Assembly: GCA_902496295.1 (NCBI GenBank)
Contig: CABVAF010000013.1
Location: 1-25,749, forward strand
Source: an uncultured Clostridium sp.
GTDB taxonomy: Bacteria; Bacillota; Clostridia; TANB77; CAG-508
DNA length: 25,749 nt
Direction: 5' to 3'
In this document: piece after piece, positions 9,286 through 15,099 of the stretch
Layout: every line of letters starts with the position of its first letter
How positions within the stretch are numbered: position 1 is the first letter of the stretch
Notes under the pieces: model-generated
The model's input: only the letters and a program-made list of their open reading frames with translations
Told to the model about the DNA's origin: nothing
The model's database searches: none
Position numbers and translations under genes: made by a program

Positions 9286-9596
9286 TAAGCAACACCTTCT
9301 TTCTGTCTTAAATTTTCTAATTCTTTACATAGTTCATCTGTCATTCTTCTATTTATCCAAGCACTTCTATATTCCTGTGATAATTGTTGCCATTCCTCTT
9401 CTGTTATTGACTTTTGAAATACTAACTTGTTTAAGTTTTCTTCTGTCAATTCTCCATCTATATGAGGAAATACAACTCTTGTTCTTATTTCTGTTTCTCC
9501 ATTATCATAAGTAATATGCTTTTCTACGGTATAGCTTTCATATCTTTTTCCTATAAAATCATTATCTTTCTCAATTTTATATTCAATTTTTTGCAT
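9285..9596 (-). CDS. Hypothetical protein, 103 aa
   Basis: I start it at ATG 9596 (MQKIEYKIEKD) because GGAGG lies 11 bases upstream; an earlier in-frame ATG overlaps that ribosome site. Residues 1-50 look like a beta sheet (KRYESYTVEKHITYDNGETEIRTRVVF pattern) and 55-100 are helical and acidic. No catalytic motif seen. It is coupled by TAATG to the next gene of the ParB-like operon. Confidence 0.6.
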   Translation of the reverse strand: MQKIEYKIEKDNDFIGKRYESYTVEKHITYDNGETEIRTRVVFPHIDGELTEENLNKLVFQKSITEEEWQQLSQEYRSAWINRRMTDELCKELENLRQKEGVA

Positions 9597-9626
9597 AAAT
9601 AAAAAGACCTCCATTCATTTTTTTAC

Positions 9627-9655
9627 TTGAATTTCAGCCCCTACTGTGATACAAT
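9627..9655 (+). promoter_or_regulatory. Plus-strand promoter of the candidate small RNA
   Basis: TTGAAT (9627-9632), 17-base spacer, TACAAT (9650-9655). It points away from the ParB-like operon and toward the stem-loops at 9662-9736; no plus-strand gene follows. Confidence 0.6.
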
Positions 9656-9661
9656 ATATTT

Positions 9662-9736
9662 GTAGGAACTAAAATTCTTACTGTTTGAGATAATGTGAAA
9701 GTTTGGCGATGGACACATTATCTCTCTTCTTTTTTT
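9662..9736 (+). ncRNA. Candidate structured small RNA, antisense to the 3' end of the HTH gene
   Basis: Begins about 7 bases after the -10 box at 9650-9655. Two stem-loops follow: GTAGGAA-CTAAAA-TTCTTAC (9662-9681) and GAGATAATGTG / CACATTATCTC (9687-9697 and 9714-9724, 11 perfect pairs) with a 16-base loop, then a U-rich tail TCTTCTTTTTTT. This is the plan of a short RNA with its own promoter and intrinsic terminator. The second arm and tail are antisense to the last codons of the minus-strand HTH gene (9718-9945). On the minus strand no U-tract follows the same hairpin, so the terminator works on the plus strand. Target unknown; the open loop AAAGTTTGGCGATGGA could be the contact site. Confidence 0.5.
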
Positions 9737-9945
9737 AATAACTCATTAATCTGTACATTGAATACATTTGCAATTTTTTCTAATAATTCATATTTTACTT
9801 TTTTGCATTTTGCATTTTCTATTGCATTAATTTTTTCTCTTGATGTTTTTACTTTTTCTGCTAATTCTCGCTGACTAATATTTAATCTAGCTCTCTCTAT
9901 ACGTATTTTTGCATTATCTATTTCCTTTGAAATATTTACAACCAT
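9718..9945 (-). CDS. Cro-like HTH regulator, 75 aa
   Basis: ATG at 9945 with GAGAGGTG 8-9 bases upstream; an in-frame extension to 10002 runs into the promoter and is unlikely. Nearly the whole protein is an HTH_3/XRE domain: RIERARLNISQRELAEKVKTS is helices 1-3, and IENAKCKKVKYELLEKIANVFN helices 4-5. It is transcribed from the consensus promoter at 9974-10002, divergent from the longer repressor, which is the cI/cro arrangement. As first gene of the ParB-like operon it probably shuts off or tunes the repressor. The candidate small RNA overlaps its 3' end. Confidence 0.8.
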   Translation of the reverse strand: MVVNISKEIDNAKIRIERARLNISQRELAEKVKTSREKINAIENAKCKKVKYELLEKIANVFNVQINELLKKEER

Positions 9946-9973
9946 ATTTGCTTCACCTCTCTTTCTGTTATGA

Positions 9974-10002
9974 ATAATATCACAATTAGTTATGTTTGTC
10001 AA
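9974..10002 (-). promoter_or_regulatory. Consensus promoter for the HTH/ParB-like operon
   Basis: On the minus strand TTGACA (10002-9997), exactly 17 bases, TATTAT (9979-9974). The left operator-like repeat lies between and over the boxes, so repressor binding would block it. Confidence 0.8.
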
Positions 10003-10050
10003 TAACTTTTTGTTATCTCTTTCTTGTTTTTTTTTACTAATTGTGTTATT
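9976..10050. promoter_or_regulatory. Inverted operator-like repeats in the divergent control region
   Basis: CACAATTAGT at 9981-9990 and its exact reverse complement ACTAATTGTG at 10036-10045; the match extends to 15 of 17 bases (9976-9992 against 10034-10050). One arm overlaps each divergent promoter. A small ATAAC-TTTTT-GTTAT palindrome lies between (10002-10016). Confidence 0.6.
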
Positions 10051-10052
10051 AT
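10024..10052 (+). promoter_or_regulatory. Promoter for the cI-like repressor
   Basis: TTGTTT (10024-10029), 17 bases, TATTAT (10047-10052). The right operator-like arm (10036-10045) sits in the spacer, which would allow autoregulation. Confidence 0.5.
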
Positions 10053-10069
10053 TATTGTGAGGTGTTTAT

Positions 10070-10429
10070 ATGAGTGAAATTAATGATTTAAGTAATTTAT
10101 ACCATTTTGCACAAGTATTAAGAAAATTGCGACAGGCTAACAATTTAACGCAAGAGCAATTAGCAGAAAAATTAGACATCACTCCTAGTGCTATTACAAT
10201 GTATGAAACTGGTTTAAGAAATCCCAGTTTAAAAATATTATTTAAAATATCTGACTTTTTTAATGTATCTATAGATGAACTTTTAGGAAATACTCATTCT
10301 AATATTAATAATCTCGATGCTTCATTATCTGGATTTCCTACCGAAAATTTTAAAAAATTAACACCTTCTCAAAAAGAGCAAATTAAAAGCCTTATAGAAT
10401 TTTTAATTCACAAAAATAACAACAAATAA
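10070..10429 (+). CDS. cI-like XRE-family repressor, 119 aa
   Basis: The only plus-strand gene I accept. ATG at 10070 after GTGAGGTG. Residues 14-70 are a textbook HTH_3 domain: FAQVLRKLRQANNLTQEQLA, then PSAITMYETGLRNPSLKILF, ending FFNVSIDELLG. Residues 71-119 form a short helical tail (LTPSQKEQIKSLIEFLIH) that is probably for dimerisation; there is no LexA-type peptidase domain and no Ser-Lys pair, so induction would not be by RecA cleavage. It diverges from the 75-aa HTH gene across shared operator-like repeats, as expected of the repressor of a temperate element. Confidence 0.85.
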   Translation: MSEINDLSNLYHFAQVLRKLRQANNLTQEQLAEKLDITPSAITMYETGLRNPSLKILFKISDFFNVSIDELLGNTHSNINNLDASLSGFPTENFKKLTPSQKEQIKSLIEFLIHKNNNK

Positions 10430-10458
10430 AACACACTACATTTCTGTAATGTGTTTTT
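10428..10458. terminator. Bidirectional terminator between convergent genes
   Basis: AAAACACA / TGTGTTTT (8 bp), one C-A mismatch, TACA / TGTA and loop TTTC, then TTTTTG on the plus strand. It serves the repressor (+) and the membrane protein gene (-). Confidence 0.7.
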
Positions 10459-10460
10459 GT

Positions 10461-11003
10461 CTATAATTCTATTTCCTTTTTTTCTGTAATATTATTTTTA
10501 AATTGTTCTATATAATTATATATTTCTTTATATATTTTTAAGTCATCTTTTAAATCAAAACTTATACATTGTTCTTCATTATCTTTGTTCTCGTAAATAA
10601 TTATAAAAAACCTATGGAAGTCAGTAGAACTTCCTCCTAAAAATGCTCCTATAGGTCCTAATAATATAGCTCCTCCTACTGCACCACTAATTGAATTTCT
10701 TACTTCTTTAGATGTTTTAATATTCATATCAATTATTTTATCTTTTTTTAGTTTAAATATCTGTCCTGTTCCCTCTACTACTATTTGATTATCACATAAG
10801 TGCAATATACATCTTGAATTTTCTGATAATGGTAATCCACATATATGATTAATTTCCGTTGAATATACAGCATTATATTCATTACCTTTTTCATTAATAT
10901 CATTTTCTTTTTGATGCTTTTCTTCGCTCTTTTTTATATTATAATTGGCTGCCCAAATTAAATATGCAATTATACAACCAAAAAACAATATCATAAACCA
11001 CAT
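10461..11003 (-). CDS. Membrane-anchored protein with glycine-zipper segment, 180 aa
   Basis: ATG at 11003 after AGGAGGGG. Residues 2-20 (WFMILFFGCIIAYLIWAANY) are one strong transmembrane helix with little before it, so the rest probably faces the cytoplasm. A charged linker (25-50) leads to a beta-rich domain (55-105), then a Gly/Ala-rich segment at about 108-126 (SGAVGGAILLGPIGAFLGG) like a glycine zipper, then a C-terminal beta/alpha end. Short anchored proteins of this plan next to a repressor are often superinfection-exclusion or prophage-expressed lysogenic-conversion proteins; that is inference from position, not homology. It has its own promoter candidate at 11025-11053. Confidence 0.7.
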   Translation of the reverse strand: MWFMILFFGCIIAYLIWAANYNIKKSEEKHQKENDINEKGNEYNAVYSTEINHICGLPLSENSRCILHLCDNQIVVEGTGQIFKLKKDKIIDMNIKTSKEVRNSISGAVGGAILLGPIGAFLGGSSTDFHRFFIIIYENKDNEEQCISFDLKDDLKIYKEIYNYIEQFKNNITEKKEIEL

Positions 11004-11021
11004 ACAAAATCCCCTCCTGTG

Positions 11022-11053
11022 AATATTCTACAATAAATTGTAAAATATTACAA
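11022..11053 (-). promoter_or_regulatory. Promoter and 12-bp palindrome upstream of the membrane protein gene
   Basis: Minus-strand TTGTAA (11053-11048), 17 bases, TAGAAT (11030-11025). A 12-bp inverted repeat with loop TTTA (11022-11033 with 11038-11049) spans the spacer and -10 box and could be an operator. It marks the edge of the inserted cassette, 5 bases after the chaperone stop. Confidence 0.45.
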
Positions 11054-11058
11054 GAGAT

Positions 11059-11627
11059 TTAAAAATCTTCTGCAGAAACTTCTATTTCGTCTTTATTTGT
11101 AGTTTTATTTAGTTCAACATATTTATCAAAAATTATAGGAATTTCATCTACATAGTAATTATTTAATAGTTCAGATTTTGATATTCCAATTTTATTACAA
11201 ACAACTATTATTTCTTGAAGCCAGTTAGGATCATGATATTTCTTATTGCTGGCTTCATTAGGACGAAAAAATTTTCTAACTTATTTATCTCCCAAAATTT
11301 TATACATATTTCTGTAAGCTCTGTTAGAGATAATTTATTTTCTATGTATTCTTCATCTACATCAAGTAGTTTACTTAAAAAGCTAAATAAAAACTTTGGT
11401 GCTACCATTAATAATTTTGTTATTAAATTAATTAGATTATCTAAACTTAACATTTCTGATAATCTAAAATCTTGTTTATTGTCAGATAACTCTTTTATGA
11501 AGTCCTCTGGCAAATTTTTTAAAGTTTGTAGAGCTTCAAAATACTTGCCACAAGGCATCTTTTTTATCTCTACACCATACATTTTTACTGTTTCATTTAA
11601 ACTTAAACTTTCATTACTTTTCGCCAT
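11059..11627 (-). CDS. Tail assembly chaperone, long (GT-type) frameshift product, 189 aa
   Basis: Shares the first 120 codons with the short product. At 11274-11268 the minus strand reads A-AAT-TTT, a canonical X-XXY-YYZ slippery heptamer. After a -1 slip the reading continues TTT CGT CCT AAT and gives 69 more residues (FRPNEASNKKYHDPNWLQEI at the start, EIEVSAEDF at the end), stopping at 11061-11059. Siphophages such as lambda make tail proteins G and GT this way; the pair coats the tape measure during tail assembly and is absent from the virion. The cassette at 7818-11053 now separates this gene from its usual neighbour, the tape measure. This is an ordinary -1 site, distinct from the CGG +1 sites. 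Confidence 0.8.
11208..11627 (-). CDS. Tail assembly chaperone, short (G-type) product, 139 aa
   Basis: ATG at 11627 after AAAGGAGAAAAAT. The protein begins MAKSNESLSLNETVKMYGVE and is mostly helical, with the KMPCGKYFEALQTLKNLPEDF start seen in Firmicutes phage tail chaperones. The frame-0 product stops at 11208, within the range of G-type chaperones. The gene follows the tail tube gene across a strong terminator-like hairpin, the standard position. Confidence 0.8.
   Translation of the reverse strand: MAKSNESLSLNETVKMYGVEIKKMPCGKYFEALQTLKNLPEDFIKELSDNKQDFRLSEMLSLDNLINLITKLLMVAPKFLFSFLSKLLDVDEEYIENKLSLTELTEICIKFWEINKLENFFVLMKPAIRNIMILTGFKK
11268..11274 (-). other. Programmed -1 slippery heptamer A AAT TTT
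   Basis: Minus strand reads GAA AAT TTT TTC in frame 0; slippage by -1 continues with TTT CGT CCT. It matches the AAAUUUU class of bacterial slippery sites. Confidence 0.75.
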
Positions 11628-11650
11628 ATTTTTCTCCTTTTATTGTTTAT

Positions 11651-11716
11651 AATTAAAAAAGGGACATATTGAACTCTACTTTTTGGGGTATAGTTCATAT
11701 AGTCCCTTTTTTAATT
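11651..11716 (-). terminator. Strong hairpin terminator between tail tube and chaperone genes
   Basis: Fifteen perfect outer base pairs (11651-11665 with 11702-11716, core GGGAC/GTCCC) flanked by A6/U6 runs, a 4-base internal loop on each side, then TGAACT/AGTTCA and a 16-base loop holding CCCCAAAAAG. It probably lowers expression of the chaperone below that of the tail tube. The U6 run makes it work on either strand. Confidence 0.8.
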
Positions 11717-11720
11717 AATT

Positions 11721-12290
11721 TTACTCTAAATCGTCAGCAGGTACTTTTTCTATTGTATCAAGCCATGTTAAATCTGCATTACCTGTTTCAGTATCTTTGA
11801 TATCATAGAATTTTCCATCACATGCTCTTTCTAAGAATTTACCCGTAATCTCTACACCTGTCTTGCTGTTTCCTTTTGTTTCTAAATCCATTTTTACTGT
11901 AGAAACTTTAAATCTATAATATTTCCACATTCTATATGTTCCGTCTGCCAAAAGTCCTCTAAATGAACATGCTAACTCTGGAGCAACATCCCCCTTGCTA
12001 AAAGAATAAATTTTTGTTTCTTCACTATACTTTCCTCCACGTAGTTTTGCCCTTAATTCATTAGATAATTCAGCAAGAGTAATAGTCACTTCTTCTCCTG
12101 TTACATCTGAGTCTGTATCCCAGATTCCGTCATCGGCTAAGATATCTTCTGATTCAGCTTGTTCCTCTTTTGATAATTTTTGAGCTGCTGGAACTTTTAT
12201 CATTGTTCCTACGATATAACTTTCTTCCGTGTTTGTTGTTATAGGGAATATTCTTAACCCACTAAAACCTTTTAAATATTTTTTGGCCAT
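11721..12290 (-). CDS. Major tail tube protein
   Basis: 189 aa; ATG at 12290 after GGAGGATAAAAT. It begins MAKKYLKGFSGLRIFPITTN and holds the beta-sandwich pattern of phi13/TP901-type tube proteins: VTGEEVTITLAELSNELRAKL, then SFSKGDVAPELACSFRGLLADG and MWKYYRFKVSTVKMDLETKG, then a final EITGKFLERACDGKFYDI strand. It polymerises into the tail tube around the tape measure. Strong terminators on both sides (12311-12340 and 11651-11716) suggest a separately dosed, abundant transcript. All CGG trinucleotides in it (five by eye) are out of frame. Confidence 0.88.
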   Translation of the reverse strand: MAKKYLKGFSGLRIFPITTNTEESYIVGTMIKVPAAQKLSKEEQAESEDILADDGIWDTDSDVTGEEVTITLAELSNELRAKLRGGKYSEETKIYSFSKGDVAPELACSFRGLLADGTYRMWKYYRFKVSTVKMDLETKGNSKTGVEITGKFLERACDGKFYDIKDTETGNADLTWLDTIEKVPADDLE

Positions 12291-12310
12291 ATTTTATCCT
12301 CCTTCTATAT

Positions 12311-12340
12311 AAAAAATGAAGAGAAGCTTTACTCCTCTTC
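12311..12340 (-). terminator. Intrinsic terminator after the tail terminator gene
   Basis: Minus-strand stem GAAGAGGAG / CTTCTCTTC (9 bp, one G-U) with loop TAAAG, then ATTTTTTAT. It overlaps the stop of the upstream gene. Confidence 0.75.
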
Positions 12341-12685
12341 TAAATATTGTTCTTTTTCAAATCGCATTGTTTTATGATGTTTTACTGCTCCTTCTTCGTG
12401 TAAATCCAAACATAAAGTTCTTTTAAATTCTAGTTCCTTCATTTTCTTATTTACCTCGATTGCTAGCTTTGAGCATTCACTAGGTGTATCACACCATACA
12501 TCAATTTGTATAGCAATATTACTGCTATATTCTTCATCATCAGCATTGTCTGCCTCTGAATTGTCTAATTCGTAATAACTTATTATTTTTTTACCCTTTG
12601 TCCAGTTTTCTGGATAAAAATAAGAAACTTCAACATTTGAGATTTCTTCTAATTTTTTTAATATTTGTGGTTTTAAATTAATCAT
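12329..12685 (-). CDS. Tail terminator / completion protein, 118 aa
   Basis: ATG overlaps the stop of the gp10-like gene as TAATG at 12687-12683, so it is translationally coupled. It begins MINLKPQILKKLEEISNVEV, then SYFYPENWTKGKKIISYYEL, and has a central strand NIAIQIDVWCDTPSECSKLA, a pattern shared with the small tail-completion proteins (DUF3168-like) that cap the tail at the head end. Size and position between gp10-like and tube genes agree with that role. Confidence 0.72.
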   Translation of the reverse strand: MINLKPQILKKLEEISNVEVSYFYPENWTKGKKIISYYELDNSEADNADDEEYSSNIAIQIDVWCDTPSECSKLAIEVNKKMKELEFKRTLCLDLHEEGAVKHHKTMRFEKEQYLEEE

Positions 12686-13172
12686 TATCTACCACTCTCC
12701 AATTTTCTTATGTCTTTTTGTATTGATTTTATTACTTCTTGTTCTACTTCTCCTGTATTTTTTGCATGAAGATATGCACTAGACATAAACGGCTGTGGTT
12801 TTTGTCCCCTTGTCCTGTAAAAGTGTTTCCCTTCATCTGGAGTATAAGTCCAAGCAGTAATCCTTCTAGCTCGCATTCCTTCTGGCAACTTCATTCCACT
12901 TTCGTTTCCCACTGGTCCTGTGCCGAAAATTTACATACGCAGCATAATTCAAATTTGTATATACTTGTGCTTCTGCTCCGTCTTGTGTTATTTCAGAGTT
13001 AGTCTTTATAGAATTACGAAGAGTTCCAGTATCAACTGGTGTAAGTATTTTTGCATTCTTTTGAATTTTTTTTGCTCCTCTTTCAAGACCTTTTCTAGCA
13101 CTTTCTTTTATGTTTCCACCTAGTCCGTGACAAATTAGAAAGTAATTCATCTAATCCTTTTATGTTAGACAT
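12685..13172 (-). CDS. HK97 gp10-like head-tail protein, 161 aa, with two +1 shifts at CGG
   Basis: Starts at ATG 13172 (MSNIKGLDELLSNLS) after AAGGAG. Frame 0 meets CGG at 13127-13125 after 15 codons and would stop soon after. Skipping C13127 gives GLGGNIKESARKG, the usual next segment of gp10 proteins, and 67 codons to VNF. There a second CGG (12925-12923) interrupts; skipping C12925 gives GTGPVGNESG and 79 further residues to 12685. The VNFGTGPVG and YTPDEGKHFYRTRGQKPQPFM motifs, hallmarks of the family, fall on opposite sides of the second junction, so neither piece alone is a gene. Product length fits the family. The protein joins head and tail in HK97-like phages. Upstream start candidates at 13150 and 12912 lack ribosome sites. 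Confidence 0.88.
12923..12925 (-). other. Recoding site: TTT CGG C, +1 shift to GGC
   Basis: Second in-frame CGG of the gp10-like gene. Skipping C12925 gives VNF-GTGPVG. It is the only one of the five sites where the P-site tRNA could re-pair (UUU to UUC) after a +1 slip. Confidence 0.88.
13125..13127 (-). other. Recoding site: TCA CGG A, +1 shift to GGA
   Basis: First in-frame CGG of the gp10-like gene. Skipping C13127 gives NLS-GLGGNIKE. Opposing stops confine the frame change to about 50 bases. Confidence 0.82.
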
Positions 13173-13514
13173 TTAATCATCTCCTTCTACTAAAAGAGTG
13201 ATATGACTGTCTGATGCAATTTTACTTCTTATAACATAATCTTTGTTATTATAAACAAGTATATTGCCAATCTTAGCTACTGTCTTATCACAAGTAACTA
13301 TTGCATTAGCTTCTATTTCTTGTCCATATTCTTGTTGTATCTTTTCTCTTGTTTGGAATTGAAAATTACCTTTAAAACTATCTATCTTTTCCAGTTTTCC
13401 ATTTCCAATTACAGCCCCCTCATCATCTTTTATAGTTCCTTCAGTCCATATCTCTATATTTTTGTCATAGAAAGTATCTGCTATTACTTTTCTGAATATT
13501 TCTGGTATTTGCAT
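13173..13514 (-). CDS. Head closure / head-tail joining protein, 113 aa
   Basis: I start it at ATG 13514 (MQIPEIFRKVIADTFYDKNI) with GGGGTGG five bases upstream; the longer form to 13523 overlaps that site. Residues 15-113 are beta-rich with a central KGNFQFQTREKIQQEYGQEI segment, seen in small head-closure proteins that bind under the connector. The stop abuts the start of the gp10-like gene with no gap. Function rests mainly on order: connector, closure, gp10, tail terminator, tube. Confidence 0.7.
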   Translation of the reverse strand: MQIPEIFRKVIADTFYDKNIEIWTEGTIKDDEGAVIGNGKLEKIDSFKGNFQFQTREKIQQEYGQEIEANAIVTCDKTVAKIGNILVYNNKDYVIRSKIASDSHITLLVEGDD

Positions 13515-13516
13515 AA

Positions 13517-13873
13517 CTACCACCCCATAAATGCATAATTGCTAATTTCATTAAGGTTGTTTGCTATAACCTTATCTAAATCAACATCATCTTTTGAAAC
13601 TGTTTCTGTTACTTTAAAACTTACAGTTTGACCATTGTCGCTTGCACTAGTTACTTGTGTTTTTTCATTATTGCTGTCATCTTTATCTTTGTAGTAGAGA
13701 TAACAGTTCATAGCATATCTAATAACAAAATAATCCAGTTCTTGTGGTAAATCTTTTCTTTTGCAAAGAGATTTTATTTTATCAGTAATATCATCAATAT
13801 AGCCTTGAATTTTCTTGTCGTATTCATTATTTTGAATATTTAATCTTTCTTTTACTTTGTTTAATAAGTCCAT
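13517..13873 (-). CDS. Head-tail connector (adaptor) protein, 118 aa
   Basis: ATG at 13873 after TTAGGAGGTAATA. It begins MDLLNKVKERLNIQNNEYDK and carries a DDITDKIKSLCKRKDLPQEL - YAMNCYLYYKD helical bundle typical of gp15/gp6-type adaptor proteins that dock below the portal, then a loop and a short tail ending in FMGW. It is the first gene after the capsid terminator and overlaps nothing upstream. Confidence 0.75.
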   Translation of the reverse strand: MDLLNKVKERLNIQNNEYDKKIQGYIDDITDKIKSLCKRKDLPQELDYFVIRYAMNCYLYYKDKDDSNNEKTQVTSASDNGQTVSFKVTETVSKDDVDLDKVIANNLNEISNYAFMGW

Positions 13874-13880
13874 TATTACC

Positions 13881-13915
13881 TCCTAAAAAGGATAAGAGTA
13901 TTTGACTCTTATCCT
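13881..13915 (-). terminator. Intrinsic terminator after the major capsid gene
   Basis: Perfect 11-bp minus-strand stem AGGATAAGAGT / ACTCTTATCCT with loop CAAAT, then TTTTAGG. It covers the capsid stop codon. Confidence 0.85.
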
Positions 13916-15078
13916 CTAGAGATTATTCTTGCTATTGGAATAGCTTTGTGATTTATATAACTTCTATCTCCTTCTGATTCTTCTCCTGAATTAACTAAAG
14001 CCCAGTTAGCTCCATTTGCTAATTCTTCATCAGTTGGAGATGCAGTTACTTGTGATTTCTTTTCATAAGAAATTCCAAATGGTGCAAAACATTTTCTTTG
14101 TCTAATATATAATGTATCTTGTCCACCATTTTTGGCTGGGTCTCTATCCATTTCATAAGGTACTTTTGCTCCTAAATCTTCATAAGATATAGCTCCATTA
14201 CCTAAAACATAAGTAGTATATTCTGTATGAGCTTCATCTTTTAACTCGTAATATGTACCTATGCTTTCTTTAGCTGGACTTACTACTACATTATAGTTGC
14301 TTCCTGATTTTGTATAATATGTTTTACCTTCTACTATATCAGTATCAGCAGTTTTTTCATATGTTGCAGCAACTTCTTCTACTGGCATATCATCATCAAC
14401 TATTACTAATTTTCCATTCCATGTTCCTAAATCTAATGACCTTGTAATGCCATCTTTGTCTGTATATTTTAGTCTTTCAATTAAATTTAAGTTCTCTAAA
14501 CCTGTAGAAACATCACTATGCATAAATACCATTGTAAATTTCTTTTTATTTGCTCCACAAGCTTTATTAGTTGCTGTATTTAAAGTTGTAGCTTCCATTT
14601 TTCCACTTAGTTTTGTTGTATGTTTATTAACAAATTCTGTTTCTTTTGTTCCTGTCATAGCGAATATACCTTTTAGAACTGCTAATATAGTTTTTTGATC
14701 TAGTCCGTCTTTATATTCAGCAATTTGTTCAGCAACATTTTCCATAAAGTCTTTTCCACCTGTTATATCGTAAGAAAAGTCTTTTTCTACGAAACCTTTT
14801 GCTCTACCTACAACTATCATACCTTGTTCAAATGTTTTAGTTGTTGTTGCAGTAATATCTGTTTGTCCATCATAATTTACTGCATCTCCTTCTGCTAAAC
14901 CTCTCATTGCAACTCTTGCATATTGTGCACCATCTTCGCTTGTAAATACATCTCTAATATCTTTATTTCCAACTAACGCTTTTGATTTTTTTAGCTCGTT
15001 AGTTTTTAAGTTTGGTACTCTATCTACAGAGTACTTAAAAGCTTTCTCATTAAAACTTTTTGCATCAAATTTTCCCAT
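13909..15078 (-). CDS. Major capsid protein
   Basis: 389 aa; ATG at 15078 after AAAGGAAGG. It starts MGKFDAKSFNEKAFKYSVDR and holds the capsid segments ...FVEKDFSYDITGGKDFMENV (helix, about 97-116), HSDVSTGLENLNLIERLKYT (about 188-207) and TWNGKLVIVDDDMP (219-232), the P-loop-like strand region of SPP1/HK97-fold coat proteins. About residues 239-282 form an inserted YEKTADTDIVEGKTYYTKSG type segment ending IGTYYEL, a small module that recurs in Firmicutes phage structural proteins and probably projects from the capsid surface. It follows the scaffold gene directly and ends in a strong terminator, the arrangement of the most abundant virion protein. No in-frame CGG. Confidence 0.9.
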   Translation of the reverse strand: MGKFDAKSFNEKAFKYSVDRVPNLKTNELKKSKALVGNKDIRDVFTSEDGAQYARVAMRGLAEGDAVNYDGQTDITATTTKTFEQGMIVVGRAKGFVEKDFSYDITGGKDFMENVAEQIAEYKDGLDQKTILAVLKGIFAMTGTKETEFVNKHTTKLSGKMEATTLNTATNKACGANKKKFTMVFMHSDVSTGLENLNLIERLKYTDKDGITRSLDLGTWNGKLVIVDDDMPVEEVAATYEKTADTDIVEGKTYYTKSGSNYNVVVSPAKESIGTYYELKDEAHTEYTTYVLGNGAISYEDLGAKVPYEMDRDPAKNGGQDTLYIRQRKCFAPFGISYEKKSQVTASPTDEELANGANWALVNSGEESEGDRSYINHKAIPIARIISRG

Positions 15079-15099
15079 ATTTTTTACCTTCCTTTTCTA

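Noticed and set aside
11268..11274. Chaperone frameshift as a sixth CGG case
   Set aside because: It is a -1 event at A AAT TTT with no in-frame CGG, the ordinary tail-chaperone mechanism.
12685..12912. Separate 75-aa gene starting MGNESG
   Set aside because: No ribosome site; it is the C-terminal part of the gp10-like protein after the second CGG.
12866..13150. Separate 94-aa gene starting MNYFLICHG
   Set aside because: No ribosome site, and its body is the middle of the gp10-like protein reached through the CGG at 13127-13125.
337..13172. Decayed prophage with random frameshift mutations
   Set aside because: All other structural genes are intact, and all five events are the same (+1, C before GG, at CGG); random decay would give varied indels and stops.
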